Assembly (NCBI RefSeq): GCF_003298775.1
Contig: NZ_QNTQ01000001.1
Coordinates: 310,001-374,000, forward strand
DNA: 64,000 nucleotides
DNA from: Rhodosalinus halophilus
Lineage (GTDB): Bacteria; Pseudomonadota; Alphaproteobacteria; Rhodobacterales; Rhodobacteraceae
Direction: 5' to 3'
Translations under genes and position numbers: made by a program
Part shown: one piece after another, positions 27,087 through 35,726 of the stretch
Numbering within the stretch: the first letter of the stretch is position 1
Layout: every line of letters begins with the position of its first letter
The notes under the pieces: generated by a model
The model's database searches: none
What the model was told of the DNA's origin: nothing
Seen by the model: the letters and a program-made list of their open reading frames with translations, nothing else

Positions 27087-28280
27087 ATGGCCTCGCTCTC
27101 GCAGGAGACGACGGCGGCGCTGGCCCGGCTCGAAGCCGCGCTGAACGCGCCAGGGATCCCCGAGCGCGCCGCGCAGGACTGCGCGCGGCTTCTCGACAAG
27201 CTGCGACGGCCGGCGCGGATCAGCATCTTCGGTTCCCGGGCGGCGGACACGCGATGGCTGCTCTGCGCGATCCTCGGCGCCGATCCGCTCGCCGGCGCGC
27301 AGGGCTGGCCGGCGATCGAGCTCGCGCATGGCGACCCGCCGCGCGCGAAGGTCACGCTCGCCGACGGGAGCACGCTGGCGCGCGAGGGACCGCCGGCCGC
27401 CGATCTGCTGTCGTCCGAGCCGGTCTTTCTGTCGATCACGGTGCCCTGGCCCGCGCTGAAGCGGATGTCGTTCCTGGCGCTTCCTGCGACGGCCGATCCG
27501 GCGGAGCAGGCGGCCGCGCTGGCGTGGGCCGCGCGGCGCACCGACATCGCCATCTGGTGCACCCGGCGCTTCGATGCCGCCGAGGCCGCGATCTGGGCCG
27601 AGGCGCCGGCCCGCCTCAAGAACCACGCCCTGATGGTGCAGGTCGCGACAGACGCGGCGCCGCCCCTCGCCTGCCAGGCGACGGAGGCGTTCGAGGGCAC
27701 CTTCACGGTGGCCCGCGCGCCCGAACGGCTCGGGCAGGACGACAAGCCGCGCGGTCTCGATCGGCTGCTCGCGCGTCTCGAGGCGGATATCGACGAGGCG
27801 CTGCGCGCCGATGTCGACGCCGCGCGGCTGTTTCTGCATCGTTTCGGGCATCTCGCGGCCGCGCAGGCCGGGCCGCGATCGGTCGAGGACGGGCCGTCTG
27901 CCCGCGGAAACCCTGCCGCGCGGACGAGGGACGACAGCCGCCCCGATCGGGAGAGGGTCGAGCTGCTTTCCGAGCCGCTGCTCTACCTTCGACGCCGCGC
28001 GCGCCTGCTCCACGAGACGCTCGAGCTCTGCGAGGCCGGTGCGGGCGACTGGGCGGCGGAGGTGCTCGCCGGCTGCACCGAGACGCTCGAAGGTCTCAGG
28101 GAACGCGCCGCCCGCTGGCCCGAGGACGATTTTCGCGCGCACGAACTGCGCGAGGCCGTCGAGGAGGCCTGTGACGTCTCCGTCCTGCTGCAGGCGGAAG
28201 GCGGAGAGGACCAGGTGGAGGATGCCGCCGTTCTGCTGGAGCAGATTCGCCAGGAATTCGAACGCGAATTGGCCGCCTGA
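27087..28280 (+). CDS. GTPase-like protein with degenerate nucleotide site
   Basis: 397 residues. At about residues 44-60 the segment ISIFGSRAADTRWLLCAILG aligns with the beta1/P-loop/helix region of the downstream GTPases (for example IALMGEFSAGKSTLANLL), but the GKS/T is replaced by ADTR. WAARRTDIAIWCTRRFDAAEAAIW corresponds to LADAVIWCTPATQAWRQTEAAIW in the small GTPase at 30.4-31.3 kb. The C-terminal half is helical and charged. It is therefore a probable pseudo-GTPase derived from the same family (inference from motif alignment). ATG 27087 was preferred over TTG 27069 because GGAG lies 8 nt upstream. Confidence 0.7.
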   Translation: MASLSQETTAALARLEAALNAPGIPERAAQDCARLLDKLRRPARISIFGSRAADTRWLLCAILGADPLAGAQGWPAIELAHGDPPRAKVTLADGSTLAREGPPAADLLSSEPVFLSITVPWPALKRMSFLALPATADPAEQAAALAWAARRTDIAIWCTRRFDAAEAAIWAEAPARLKNHALMVQVATDAAPPLACQATEAFEGTFTVARAPERLGQDDKPRGLDRLLARLEADIDEALRADVDAARLFLHRFGHLAAAQAGPRSVEDGPSARGNPAARTRDDSRPDRERVELLSEPLLYLRRRARLLHETLELCEAGAGDWAAEVLAGCTETLEGLRERAARWPEDDFRAHELREAVEEACDVSVLLQAEGGEDQVEDAAVLLEQIRQEFERELAA

Positions 28281-28310
28281 GCCGGCTGGCCGATCCGAGG
28301 AGTGGGAAAC

Positions 28311-30395
28311 ATGAACGCAGAAGCGCCAGTCACGGAAGAACCCCGCGCGACGCCGCCGCGGACGGGTCTGCTGGCCCGCGCCTTCGGCGAGCTTCATGCC
28401 TATTCGGAGCGCCTGCGCGCGGTCGATGCCGCCATCGAGACCCTGGCCGGACAGGCCGAGGGGGCGAACGAGGTCGCGGCCCGGAAGCTCAGGCGCCAGA
28501 TCCGCGAGTTCGAACCCGGCGTGACCATGATCGGTCAGGTGAAGGCCGGCAAGACGACGCTGGTGAACGCGATGATCGGCTGGCCCGGCCTGCTGCCCGC
28601 GGACATCAACCCGTGGACTTCGGTCGTGACCTCGCTGCACATGGAACCCGCGGCGCGCGGCGGCGCCCAGGCGGCGAAGTTCCGCTTCTTCACCGAGGAG
28701 GAATGGAGCCGGCTGCTCACCAAGGGCGGGCGCATCGGCGAACTCGCCCGGCGCGCGGGGGCGGATCAGGAGCTGGAGAAGGTGCGCCGCCAGCTGAACG
28801 AGATGCGCGAGACCTCGCGCCGGCGTCTGGGGCGCAAGTTCGAGATGCTGCTGGGGCAGACCCACGACTACGGCTACTTCGACGAGGATCTCATCCAGCG
28901 CTACGTCTGCCTCGGCGACGCGATGGACGCGGACTCCGCGACAGACCGGCTGCGCGGCCGCTTCGCCGACATCACCCGGTCCGCCGACCTCTATCTCGGT
29001 CAGCCGGAAATGCCCATGCGGCTGTGCATCCGCGACACGCCCGGCGTCAACGACACCTTCATGATCCGCGAGCAGATCACCATCAACGCGATCCGCGACA
29101 GCCGGCTCTGCGTTCTGGTGCTCTCGGCGCATCAGGCCCTGTCCACCGTCGACATGGCGCTCATTCGCCTGATCTCGAACATCCGGGCACGGCAGGTCGT
29201 CATCTTCGTCAATCGGATCGACGAGCTTTCCGATCCCGTGCGCGACATCCCCGAGATCCGCGAGAGCATCCGCGCGACGCTGAAGGCGCATGACGGCCCG
29301 GAGGACGCCGAAATCATCTTCGGCTCCGCGCACTGGGCGATCCATGCGCTCCAGGGCGCGTTCGAGGGCCTCGGGCTGGCCAGCGCCGAGACGCTGCTCA
29401 AGTGGGCCGAGCACCAGTATGGCGAGGAGGCCGACGGCAAGACGGTCGAGGAGGTCGTCTGGGAGCTTTCGGGGCTGCCGGCACTCTGCGGGATCATCGC
29501 GCGGCGCGTGCGCACGGGAGAGGGCGCCGAGTTCGAAGAGCGCGTCACGCGCGCCGCGCGCAACCTCGCCACGAGCATGACCGCGACCCGCAACATCGTG
29601 TCGCGCCGTGTCGGGAGCATGCCGGTGCGGACGATCTCGCGCGAGCAGATCGGCGGCGAGATCGACGCGATCGCGGAACGGTCGCTCGAGCAGCTCGACG
29701 CGCGTTTCGACGCGGCGCTGCGCGATCTCGACGGACGCCTCGACGGGGCGCGGCGCACCTTCGTCGCGCGGGCGACCTCGGCGCTGGCCCGGCATCTCGA
29801 GACCAACGGCGAGGAAAGGGTCTGGACCTACGATCCCTCCGGCCTGCGCGTGCTGTTGCGCGCCGCCTACCGGGTCTTCGCGGTCGCCGTGGCGAAATCG
29901 AGCAAGGAGATCGCCCTCGGCATGACCAGCGAGATCCGCGACGCCTGCATCGGCGCCTTCGAGATTCCCGAGGAGGATTTCGCGCTGGAGGGCCCGCCCG
30001 TGCCGCAGCCGCCCGCACCGATCTCGCTCGGCAAGACCATCGCGCTCGACATCGGCGGCAGCTGGTGGTCGCGCTGGTGGCGGCGCCGGCGCAACCCGCA
30101 GGCCTATGCCGAGGAATTCGCGGATCTCATCGCGGCGGAGGTCGAGCCGATGATCGCCGCGCTTCGGACGGAACACGCCGAGGCCTACAGGGACGCGGTG
30201 AAGGCGAGCCTGCGCGAATTCGCCGAAACCCAGCGGGCCAGTCTGCGGGAACTGGCGGCGCAGACGGAGGTCGATGGAGAGGAGCTCCGCGAACGTGTCG
30301 GCGCCGCCGACCGGACGGCCGCGGAAGCCTTCGACGCGTCGCTCGCCGTGCTCTCGCGCCGGCCCGCCCCGGAAGAAGAAAGGGTGCCAGCATGA
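28311..30395 (+). CDS. Dynamin-like GTPase
   Basis: 694 residues. GTPase motifs: G1 GQVKAGKTT (residues 75-83), candidate G2 threonine in NPWTSVVT (near 103), G3 DTPGVND (D242-G245) and G4 NRID (301-304). A long insertion (about 125-225) separates G2 and G3. Behind the G domain is an extended helical region, as in bacterial dynamin-like proteins, with a tryptophan-arginine patch SWWSRWWRRRR near residue 583 that could bind the membrane. Dynamins use GTP-driven assembly to deform or guard membranes. A GAGGAG site precedes ATG 28311, and it overlaps the next GTPase gene as ATGA. Confidence 0.88.
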   Translation: MNAEAPVTEEPRATPPRTGLLARAFGELHAYSERLRAVDAAIETLAGQAEGANEVAARKLRRQIREFEPGVTMIGQVKAGKTTLVNAMIGWPGLLPADINPWTSVVTSLHMEPAARGGAQAAKFRFFTEEEWSRLLTKGGRIGELARRAGADQELEKVRRQLNEMRETSRRRLGRKFEMLLGQTHDYGYFDEDLIQRYVCLGDAMDADSATDRLRGRFADITRSADLYLGQPEMPMRLCIRDTPGVNDTFMIREQITINAIRDSRLCVLVLSAHQALSTVDMALIRLISNIRARQVVIFVNRIDELSDPVRDIPEIRESIRATLKAHDGPEDAEIIFGSAHWAIHALQGAFEGLGLASAETLLKWAEHQYGEEADGKTVEEVVWELSGLPALCGIIARRVRTGEGAEFEERVTRAARNLATSMTATRNIVSRRVGSMPVRTISREQIGGEIDAIAERSLEQLDARFDAALRDLDGRLDGARRTFVARATSALARHLETNGEERVWTYDPSGLRVLLRAAYRVFAVAVAKSSKEIALGMTSEIRDACIGAFEIPEEDFALEGPPVPQPPAPISLGKTIALDIGGSWWSRWWRRRRNPQAYAEEFADLIAAEVEPMIAALRTEHAEAYRDAVKASLREFAETQRASLRELAAQTEVDGEELRERVGAADRTAAEAFDASLAVLSRRPAPEEERVPA

Positions 30396-31345
30396 CCGAC
30401 CTGACAGCTCCGGCCGCGGACGGCGGCCGCCGCAAGCCCCGCATCGCGCTGATGGGCGAATTCAGCGCCGGCAAGAGCACGCTCGCCAACCTTTTGATGG
30501 AGCAGGCGAAATCGCCTGTGCGGGTGACGGCCACCCAGCTCCCGCCGATCTGGTATTCCCTGGGTGACGCACCGCCCGTTCGCATCGACGCGGACGGCAA
30601 CGAGACACCGCTCGACGGCGACGATCTGACCGGCATCTCGCCGGACGACACGCGCGCGGTCCGCGTCTTCCTGCAGGCCGACGTTCTGCGGCTCTGCGAC
30701 ATCATCGACATGCCCGGCAGCTCCGACCCCAACATCGCCGCCGAGGTCTGGCAGAGCATGCTGCCGCTCGCCGACGCCGTGATCTGGTGCACGCCGGCCA
30801 CGCAGGCCTGGCGCCAGACCGAAGCGGCGATCTGGGAGGACATGCCGCCGGAATTGCACGAGCGCAGCGCGCTGCTCGTGACGCGCTTCGACAAGGTGCG
30901 CACGCCCGAGGACGGCAAGCGCCTGCTCGCCCGTGTGGAACGCGAGGTGGACGGACTCTTTCGCCACGTCCAGGCCGCGTCACTGACCGACGCCCTCGCG
31001 GCGCGCGAGGACGAGGAGGCATGGCGCGCGAGCGGCATGGACAGCTTCTGCGAGACTTTCGTCGCGATGCTCGAGGATCTCGAGGCCCATCTGGATGGGG
31101 CGACCGGCGCCGCGGCACACCCCGAGGGCGGCACGGCACCGGGCCTCGCGCGGCCCTTTCCGCAGGACGCGCAGGACGGCCTCGCCGTCGTCGGTTCGGA
31201 CGGTCAGCCGCCGCACCGGGCCACGCAGACCGATGGCGCGGGTGAGATGCAGGAGTCCGGCGTCATGCCCCGCCGCGTCGTCAGGAAAACCTCCTCCCGG
31301 ACTCCGAGGCCGAGCCGCCCGGCACAGACCGAATCGCTGATCTGA
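30392..31345 (+). CDS. Small GTPase of the dynamin/Era-like group
   Basis: 317 residues. G1 GEFSAGKST (22-30), G3 DMPG (D106-G109) and G4 TRFDKV (T164-D167) are present, so GTP binding is expected. The lower G3 form DMPGSSDPN and the GEFSAGKS P-loop are typical of dynamin-family G domains. After about residue 225 there is a low-complexity tail ending in basic, Ser/Thr-rich sequence (RRVVRKTSSRTPRPSRP), a plausible kinase target. It overlaps the dynamin-like gene by ATGA, suggesting the two GTPases are made in a fixed ratio and act together. Confidence 0.85.
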   Translation: MTDLTAPAADGGRRKPRIALMGEFSAGKSTLANLLMEQAKSPVRVTATQLPPIWYSLGDAPPVRIDADGNETPLDGDDLTGISPDDTRAVRVFLQADVLRLCDIIDMPGSSDPNIAAEVWQSMLPLADAVIWCTPATQAWRQTEAAIWEDMPPELHERSALLVTRFDKVRTPEDGKRLLARVEREVDGLFRHVQAASLTDALAAREDEEAWRASGMDSFCETFVAMLEDLEAHLDGATGAAAHPEGGTAPGLARPFPQDAQDGLAVVGSDGQPPHRATQTDGAGEMQESGVMPRRVVRKTSSRTPRPSRPAQTESLI

Positions 31346-31436
31346 GGCATGATACGGGGAAGGTGAGCGGGCTTGTGGCGCCGGTGCGCTTGCCGCTAAA
31401 GCAGTGCAGGATGCAAACGCCCGGTTCGCCGAGATC

Positions 31437-31787
31437 ATGACCCCGAACGCGCTCGCCGATCTTCGTGCCCGACTCCCAGGCTGCGAACTCGCGGTCTATG
31501 TCGATTTCGCCTCGGAAACCGTTCTGGGGTCGGATGGCGACCTGCGCTACCCGCAGGAGCATCTCGACGCCCTGTGCCGCTGCGCCGCGACACTCTTCGC
31601 GCGCGACGACGACACCGGCGCGCCGGCATCCGGGCATGCGGTCTTTCTCAGTGAGACGGGGGCACGCGTGTTCCTGCGCGCGCCAGACGCCGGCAGCGAG
31701 GCGCTTTGCTGTATCTGTGCCCCGGACACGGATTTCGCCGCGGCGCTGCCCGGCGTCCGGCAGATGCTGGCAGGTGCGAGCGAATGA
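31437..31787 (+). CDS. Small roadblock/LC7-like protein (tentative)
   Basis: 116 residues from ATG 31437 (GTG 31404 would add 11; neither has a good ribosome-binding site). The pattern [18 protein letters not shown], a central helix LDALCRCAATLFARDD and two later beta strands (HAVFLSETGARVFLRA, ALCCICAPDTDF) before a final helix fits the roadblock fold, whose members (MglB, conservon proteins) regulate small GTPases. This is a fold guess from pattern only. Its position right after three GTPase-type genes supports it. Five cysteines are present. Confidence 0.5.
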   Translation: MTPNALADLRARLPGCELAVYVDFASETVLGSDGDLRYPQEHLDALCRCAATLFARDDDTGAPASGHAVFLSETGARVFLRAPDAGSEALCCICAPDTDFAAALPGVRQMLAGASE

Positions 31788-31821
31788 CCGTCACTCTCCC
31801 GCAGCTCCCGAGGGTCCGGCC

Positions 31822-32625
31822 ATGAGCGCGCGCGACAGGCTCCGCGCCGTGCTCAGACGGGCGGCGACCGATGGGGCGATCGACCGACAGCAGGAGCGCT
31901 TCGCCGACCCGGTCGGGGGCGCGGCCCTGATGCTCGACCATATCGGACGGACGATGCTCGCCCGCAAGCTGGTGTTCGAGTTCGACGACGGCGCGCGCTT
32001 CGCCTGCATCGCGTCGGGCCGACGGCTGATCCGCTTCGCGGCCCCCGTGCCGGCCGCCCTGGGGCGGGATCTCTCCCGGCTGATCGACGGATCGCAGCTC
32101 ACGGCGCAGGACGCCGAGGCGGCGGCCGCGCTTCTGCGCGCGGTCTGCGAAGGCCGCAGCGCGTTGACCGTGCGCCCCGAGACCCCCGAGGTCCGCCCCG
32201 GACCGACCGAGACCGGCCTCGCGCCCGCTGCCGTCAGACGCGCCCTGCCCCTGCCCGAGAGCACGCCAGGCTTCGCGCGCGACGCGGATCTGTTGCAGGC
32301 CCTTCTCGCCGAACTCGGGCCCCGCGTCCGCGCCGCGCTGAGCCTGGCGGCGGACGAAGACCTGACCGTGGAAACCGGAGGTCAGGACGCCGTCTCCGAT
32401 CTGTCGACCTGGGCCGCGGAGACGCTGGACAGGCTGCTATCGCCGGACTTTCCCCTGGCGCAGAGCCTGCAGACGCGGGGGATCCTCGTCTTCGGCGCGC
32501 CGCAGGACGCGGGCTGCCACAGGCTGATCGCGGGCTCACGCGGCCAGCTTCTGATCGCCGAGGTGGACGGCCTCGACGACGCGGCGACGCTTGCGGCCTG
32601 GCGCCGCCTGGCCGCGCGCGACTGA
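31822..32625 (+). CDS. Hypothetical protein, last gene of the kinase-GTPase cluster
   Basis: 267 residues, soluble, no cysteine-rich or catalytic motif that I recognise. Residues 1-110 look like one alpha/beta domain (starting RDRLRAVLRRAATDGAIDRQ) and residues 155-265 like a second, with strands RGILVFGAPQDAGCHRL and GQLLIAEVDGL separated by a charged linker. The C-terminal half has the alternating strand pattern of a regulatory alpha/beta domain. It starts 34 bp after the previous gene, on the same strand, with GAGGG upstream of ATG 31822. Its conservation beside the GTPases would decide whether it belongs to the system. Confidence 0.6.
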   Translation: MSARDRLRAVLRRAATDGAIDRQQERFADPVGGAALMLDHIGRTMLARKLVFEFDDGARFACIASGRRLIRFAAPVPAALGRDLSRLIDGSQLTAQDAEAAAALLRAVCEGRSALTVRPETPEVRPGPTETGLAPAAVRRALPLPESTPGFARDADLLQALLAELGPRVRAALSLAADEDLTVETGGQDAVSDLSTWAAETLDRLLSPDFPLAQSLQTRGILVFGAPQDAGCHRLIAGSRGQLLIAEVDGLDDAATLAAWRRLAARD

Positions 32626-32903
32626 CACGGCCGAGGCACGCGCGCGGCCCACCGGGGCACATGCTTTTGCAAGAACCCGGCCGGCGGACCTCAACCATGA
32701 ATTGCAGGGATCCGCGCGCATCGTTTCGCGATCGGCACCCGACAGCGGCGATCGAGGCCACTGTTTCCACTTCGGCGAAAGCTGCCCCGAAAACTCCCAG
32801 AAGTCACCACGGTGTGGCGAAAGCTCATGGTGAAAGGCCCAAGTTTCGTCGCTTTCTCCTAATAGTTCATTAACCGTAAACCGAAGCGGACTGGCGACCG
32901 GTC

Positions 32904-34037
32904 ATGGAACTCGCAAACAAGGCGACGGAGCGTTTCAAGGAGAAGCTCGATCAGCGGCAGCGGCGGCAATCGCCCTTTCGCGTGCTCGTGGTCGACGACG
33001 AGCCCAGCATCCTGGAGCTTCTCCAGACGGCGCTCGACAATTTCGAAGGCTACGAGGTCTCGATCGCGGGCTCGGCGGCGGCCGCCCTCAGCACGATCGA
33101 CAAGGCCGCGAAGCCCTTCGACTGCATCCTGCTCGACATCCAGATGCCCGGCACGAACGGGATCGAGCTTCTGCGCGCCCTGCGCCAGATGCCGGATTAC
33201 GAGGACGCGCCGGTCATCATGCTGACCGCCATGTGCGACCGGAAATACGTCGACGACGCCTTCCTCGAGGGCGCGACCGACTACATCACCAAGCCGTTCG
33301 ACTTTCTCGAACTGCGCAGCCGCATGCACAGCGCAGAGGCGCTGATGCGCGAGCGGATGAAGACGCGCAAGAGCATGGAATCGGTCAAGGCACTGCAGGA
33401 CGAGCTGGACTTCAACATGCAGTTCAGCTTCGAGGATCCGCTGGCCTTCGACGATGTCGAGCGGCTGCTGCGCTATGTGGAGTTCGACAACTACATCGCG
33501 CAACTGTCCCGGGGCCGCATGTTCAATTCGCAGGCGGTCGCGATCAAGCTTTACGACGCGAGCTTTCTCTACGACGTCTCGACCAGCAGCGAGTTCCGGA
33601 GGACGATCTCGGACCTCGCCAAGGCGATCGCGAAATGCGCCAGGGACAAGGACTTCATGTTCTCCTACCGCGGCAGCGGCGTGTTCCTCGCCGTGGAGCA
33701 CGGGCGCGATCCCCAGCAGGAGTTCGTGGGCGAAAAGCGCCTCAATCAGATCTTCAATTCGATCCTCGGACAGCGCGGCGTGGCGAGCACGCAGCGGGCC
33801 CTGGTCGGCGAAGGCGTCTCGATGCGCTCGCTCTCCAAGTCCTGGGCCTTCGCGGCGCTGAAACGCGCCGTCGAGAGCGCCGATGCGCGCGAGCGACAGA
33901 TCCTGTGCAAGCTCGACGAGGATCCGGGCGACGACCTGGCCTGTGCGCCGGAACAGCGCGACCACATGCGCCGGCGCGTCTACGAGAAGGTTCTCTTCGA
34001 ACTGTTCCGTGACGAGACATACCTGGGCACCAAGTAG
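32904..34037 (+). CDS. Response regulator with degenerate GGDEF-like output domain
   Basis: 377 residues. The receiver domain (about 25-145) has acidic pocket D31-D32, phospho-acceptor D78 (LLDIQMPGTNG), the Thr in MLTAM and lysine in TKPFD. The C-terminal region has the length and order of a GGDEF domain but the active-site half-motif is SYRGSGVFLAV near residue 250 where RYGGDEF is expected, so diguanylate cyclase activity is unlikely. It is a paralogue of the regulator at 35.7-36.9 kb (same length and D78 position). Preceded by a 278-bp gap, so it is probably not in the GTPase operon. Confidence 0.85.
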   Translation: MELANKATERFKEKLDQRQRRQSPFRVLVVDDEPSILELLQTALDNFEGYEVSIAGSAAAALSTIDKAAKPFDCILLDIQMPGTNGIELLRALRQMPDYEDAPVIMLTAMCDRKYVDDAFLEGATDYITKPFDFLELRSRMHSAEALMRERMKTRKSMESVKALQDELDFNMQFSFEDPLAFDDVERLLRYVEFDNYIAQLSRGRMFNSQAVAIKLYDASFLYDVSTSSEFRRTISDLAKAIAKCARDKDFMFSYRGSGVFLAVEHGRDPQQEFVGEKRLNQIFNSILGQRGVASTQRALVGEGVSMRSLSKSWAFAALKRAVESADARERQILCKLDEDPGDDLACAPEQRDHMRRRVYEKVLFELFRDETYLGTK

Positions 34038-34086
34038 GCCGGTGAGGCGCCGCGGTCCCCGCGCGCCTGACGTGCCGGCGCGCGGC

Positions 34087-35430
34087 TCAGACCCGCGCGA
34101 CGTCCAGGAGCAGCGGTCCGCCCGGGCGCATCGTGAAGGTCAGCACCGGCCGAGGGATCGGCGCGTCACCCAGCGAGACGGCGACCTTTCGCAGCACGCT
34201 GGCCATCAGAATCATGATCTCGGTCTCGGCGTATTGCGCCCCGATGCAGATTCGCGGGCCGTCGCCGAAGGGAATGTACTGCCCACGCGGAATCGCGGGG
34301 CCCATGAAACGCGCCGGCCGGTAGAGGTCGGGCTCGTCCCAGAGCCGCGCGTTACGGTGAATCGAGTAGACGGAAAAGAACAGGGCGTCCCCCCTGGCGA
34401 TGTCGAATCCGTCGACGGTCAGATCGTCCGCGGCGTCGCGCGCGAAGAAGGCCGCCGAGGGATAGAGACGCAGGGTCTCCTTCACATGCGCGCGCAGCAG
34501 CGGCAGATGCTCGAGATCCTCGAAGCCGACGGGGCCCGAGGGACGCACGGACAGCACCTCTTCGCGGATGCGGCGCTGCATCTCGGGATGCAGCGCGAAC
34601 AGATAGAGCCCCCAGGCGATGGCGTTGGCCGATGTCTCGTGGCCCGCCACGACGAAGGTGAGAAGGTTGTCGACCGTCGTTTCGATGTCCTCGAAATCGG
34701 TTTCCAGCGCCTCGATGAGCAGGTCGAGAAAGTCGCGGGGCTCCGCGCGCATCTCCGCCCGACGATGCTCGATCACCTGCCGCGCGAGCGCGCGCATCGA
34801 GGTCACGGGGGCCATGCTGCGCAGCCATTTCGCGCGCGGCACCCAGCCCGGCAGGCCCATGAGGTCGAACAGGGACAGCTTCGAGATGTATTCGAAATAG
34901 GCGCGAAGCCCGGCGCGGATGGTCTCGGCGCTCACCTCCGCGTTGCCCGAGAACATGACGCGCGAGATGTTGGTCAGCGTCGCCGCCGGCGCCACCTGCG
35001 AGACATCGACGCGCCCGGGGTTCTCTGCGAGCGAGTCCGCAACCTCGATCCCGGTTTCCGCGAAATGGGTGGCGAGCACCGGCAGGTTGCGCGCCGCGAA
35101 GAGCGGAGAATAGCGCCGGCGCTGCTCGCGCCACTTCGCCCCCTCCGACAGGATCAGCCCGTTGCCGACGGCCGAGCCGATGATGTCCTTGGTGAACTTC
35201 GCCTTCGGAAAGGCCCGGCCGCGGCCGACCAGAAGCTCCGTCACCGCCGCCGGCGCGCCGATGTAGTGGATGTTGAGCGGACCGCGGACGTAGGTCTCGC
35301 GGAGCGTCTCGGCGGGAATGACCTCGAGCATGTTGCGCCCGGCGAGCCGGGCGAACCGAAGGAGCCCGACGGGCTCTTCCGCCAGTTTCGCGGCGACCGG
35401 AACGGGCGCGCAGGTGCTTCTCGCGTTCAT
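34087..35430 (-). CDS. Cytochrome P450
   Basis: 447 residues, soluble bacterial P450. Hallmarks: I-helix AGHETSANAIAW, ExxR in KETLRLYPS, PERF-like RPARFMG, and heme-binding loop FGDGPRICIGAQYA with ligand C395. The full set means a functional haem mono-oxygenase; the sequence resembles CYP4/CYP102-like fatty-acid or terpenoid hydroxylases more than CYP101, but substrate is not assignable. Needs ferredoxin partners that are not nearby. ATG 35430 was chosen over the longer frame to 35541 because the extra residues are basic and not P450-like. It lies between two paralogous response regulators and diverges from the second. Confidence 0.92.
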   Translation of the reverse strand: MNARSTCAPVPVAAKLAEEPVGLLRFARLAGRNMLEVIPAETLRETYVRGPLNIHYIGAPAAVTELLVGRGRAFPKAKFTKDIIGSAVGNGLILSEGAKWREQRRRYSPLFAARNLPVLATHFAETGIEVADSLAENPGRVDVSQVAPAATLTNISRVMFSGNAEVSAETIRAGLRAYFEYISKLSLFDLMGLPGWVPRAKWLRSMAPVTSMRALARQVIEHRRAEMRAEPRDFLDLLIEALETDFEDIETTVDNLLTFVVAGHETSANAIAWGLYLFALHPEMQRRIREEVLSVRPSGPVGFEDLEHLPLLRAHVKETLRLYPSAAFFARDAADDLTVDGFDIARGDALFFSVYSIHRNARLWDEPDLYRPARFMGPAIPRGQYIPFGDGPRICIGAQYAETEIMILMASVLRKVAVSLGDAPIPRPVLTFTMRPGGPLLLDVARV

Positions 35431-35726
35431 CGTCGCAAACGGTCCTGGCCGCTTTCCATGCGCCGCCGCAAGGACGCGCGCGTGACGCGCCGGCGGCGCG
35501 CTCGGTATGATACTATCCGGAACGCGCAGGCAACCCACCACAAGGTCGGTTCGGGCGCGACGCGGCGCGGCAGCGTTGCCGCGGCACCACGGTTTGCCGC
35601 CCCCGTCCCGCCCGCGCGGCCGGCCTGCGCCGCGGGCCGAAACCTCACGATCTCACCATCCAGTCCTTTTTTTAGACAAACTTGAAATGCCTAATCGGGA
35701 CGTTACAGCACAAAGGGGGTCAGTCC
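35431..35726. promoter_or_regulatory. Divergent promoter region between the P450 and the second response regulator
   Basis: 296 bp. The part next to the regulator (about 35660-35715) is distinctly AT-rich for this genome: a run of seven T, then TTAGACAAACTTGAAATGCC, then AAGGGGG as the ribosome-binding site. The rest is GC-rich and featureless. No clear sigma consensus could be fixed. Confidence 0.45.

Noticed and set aside
23705-32625. Type VI secretion post-translational switch (PpkA-Fha-PppA)
   Set aside because: The triad matches, but no tss/imp, VgrG or Hcp genes are in the window and GTPases are not part of that switch; kept as a comparison only.
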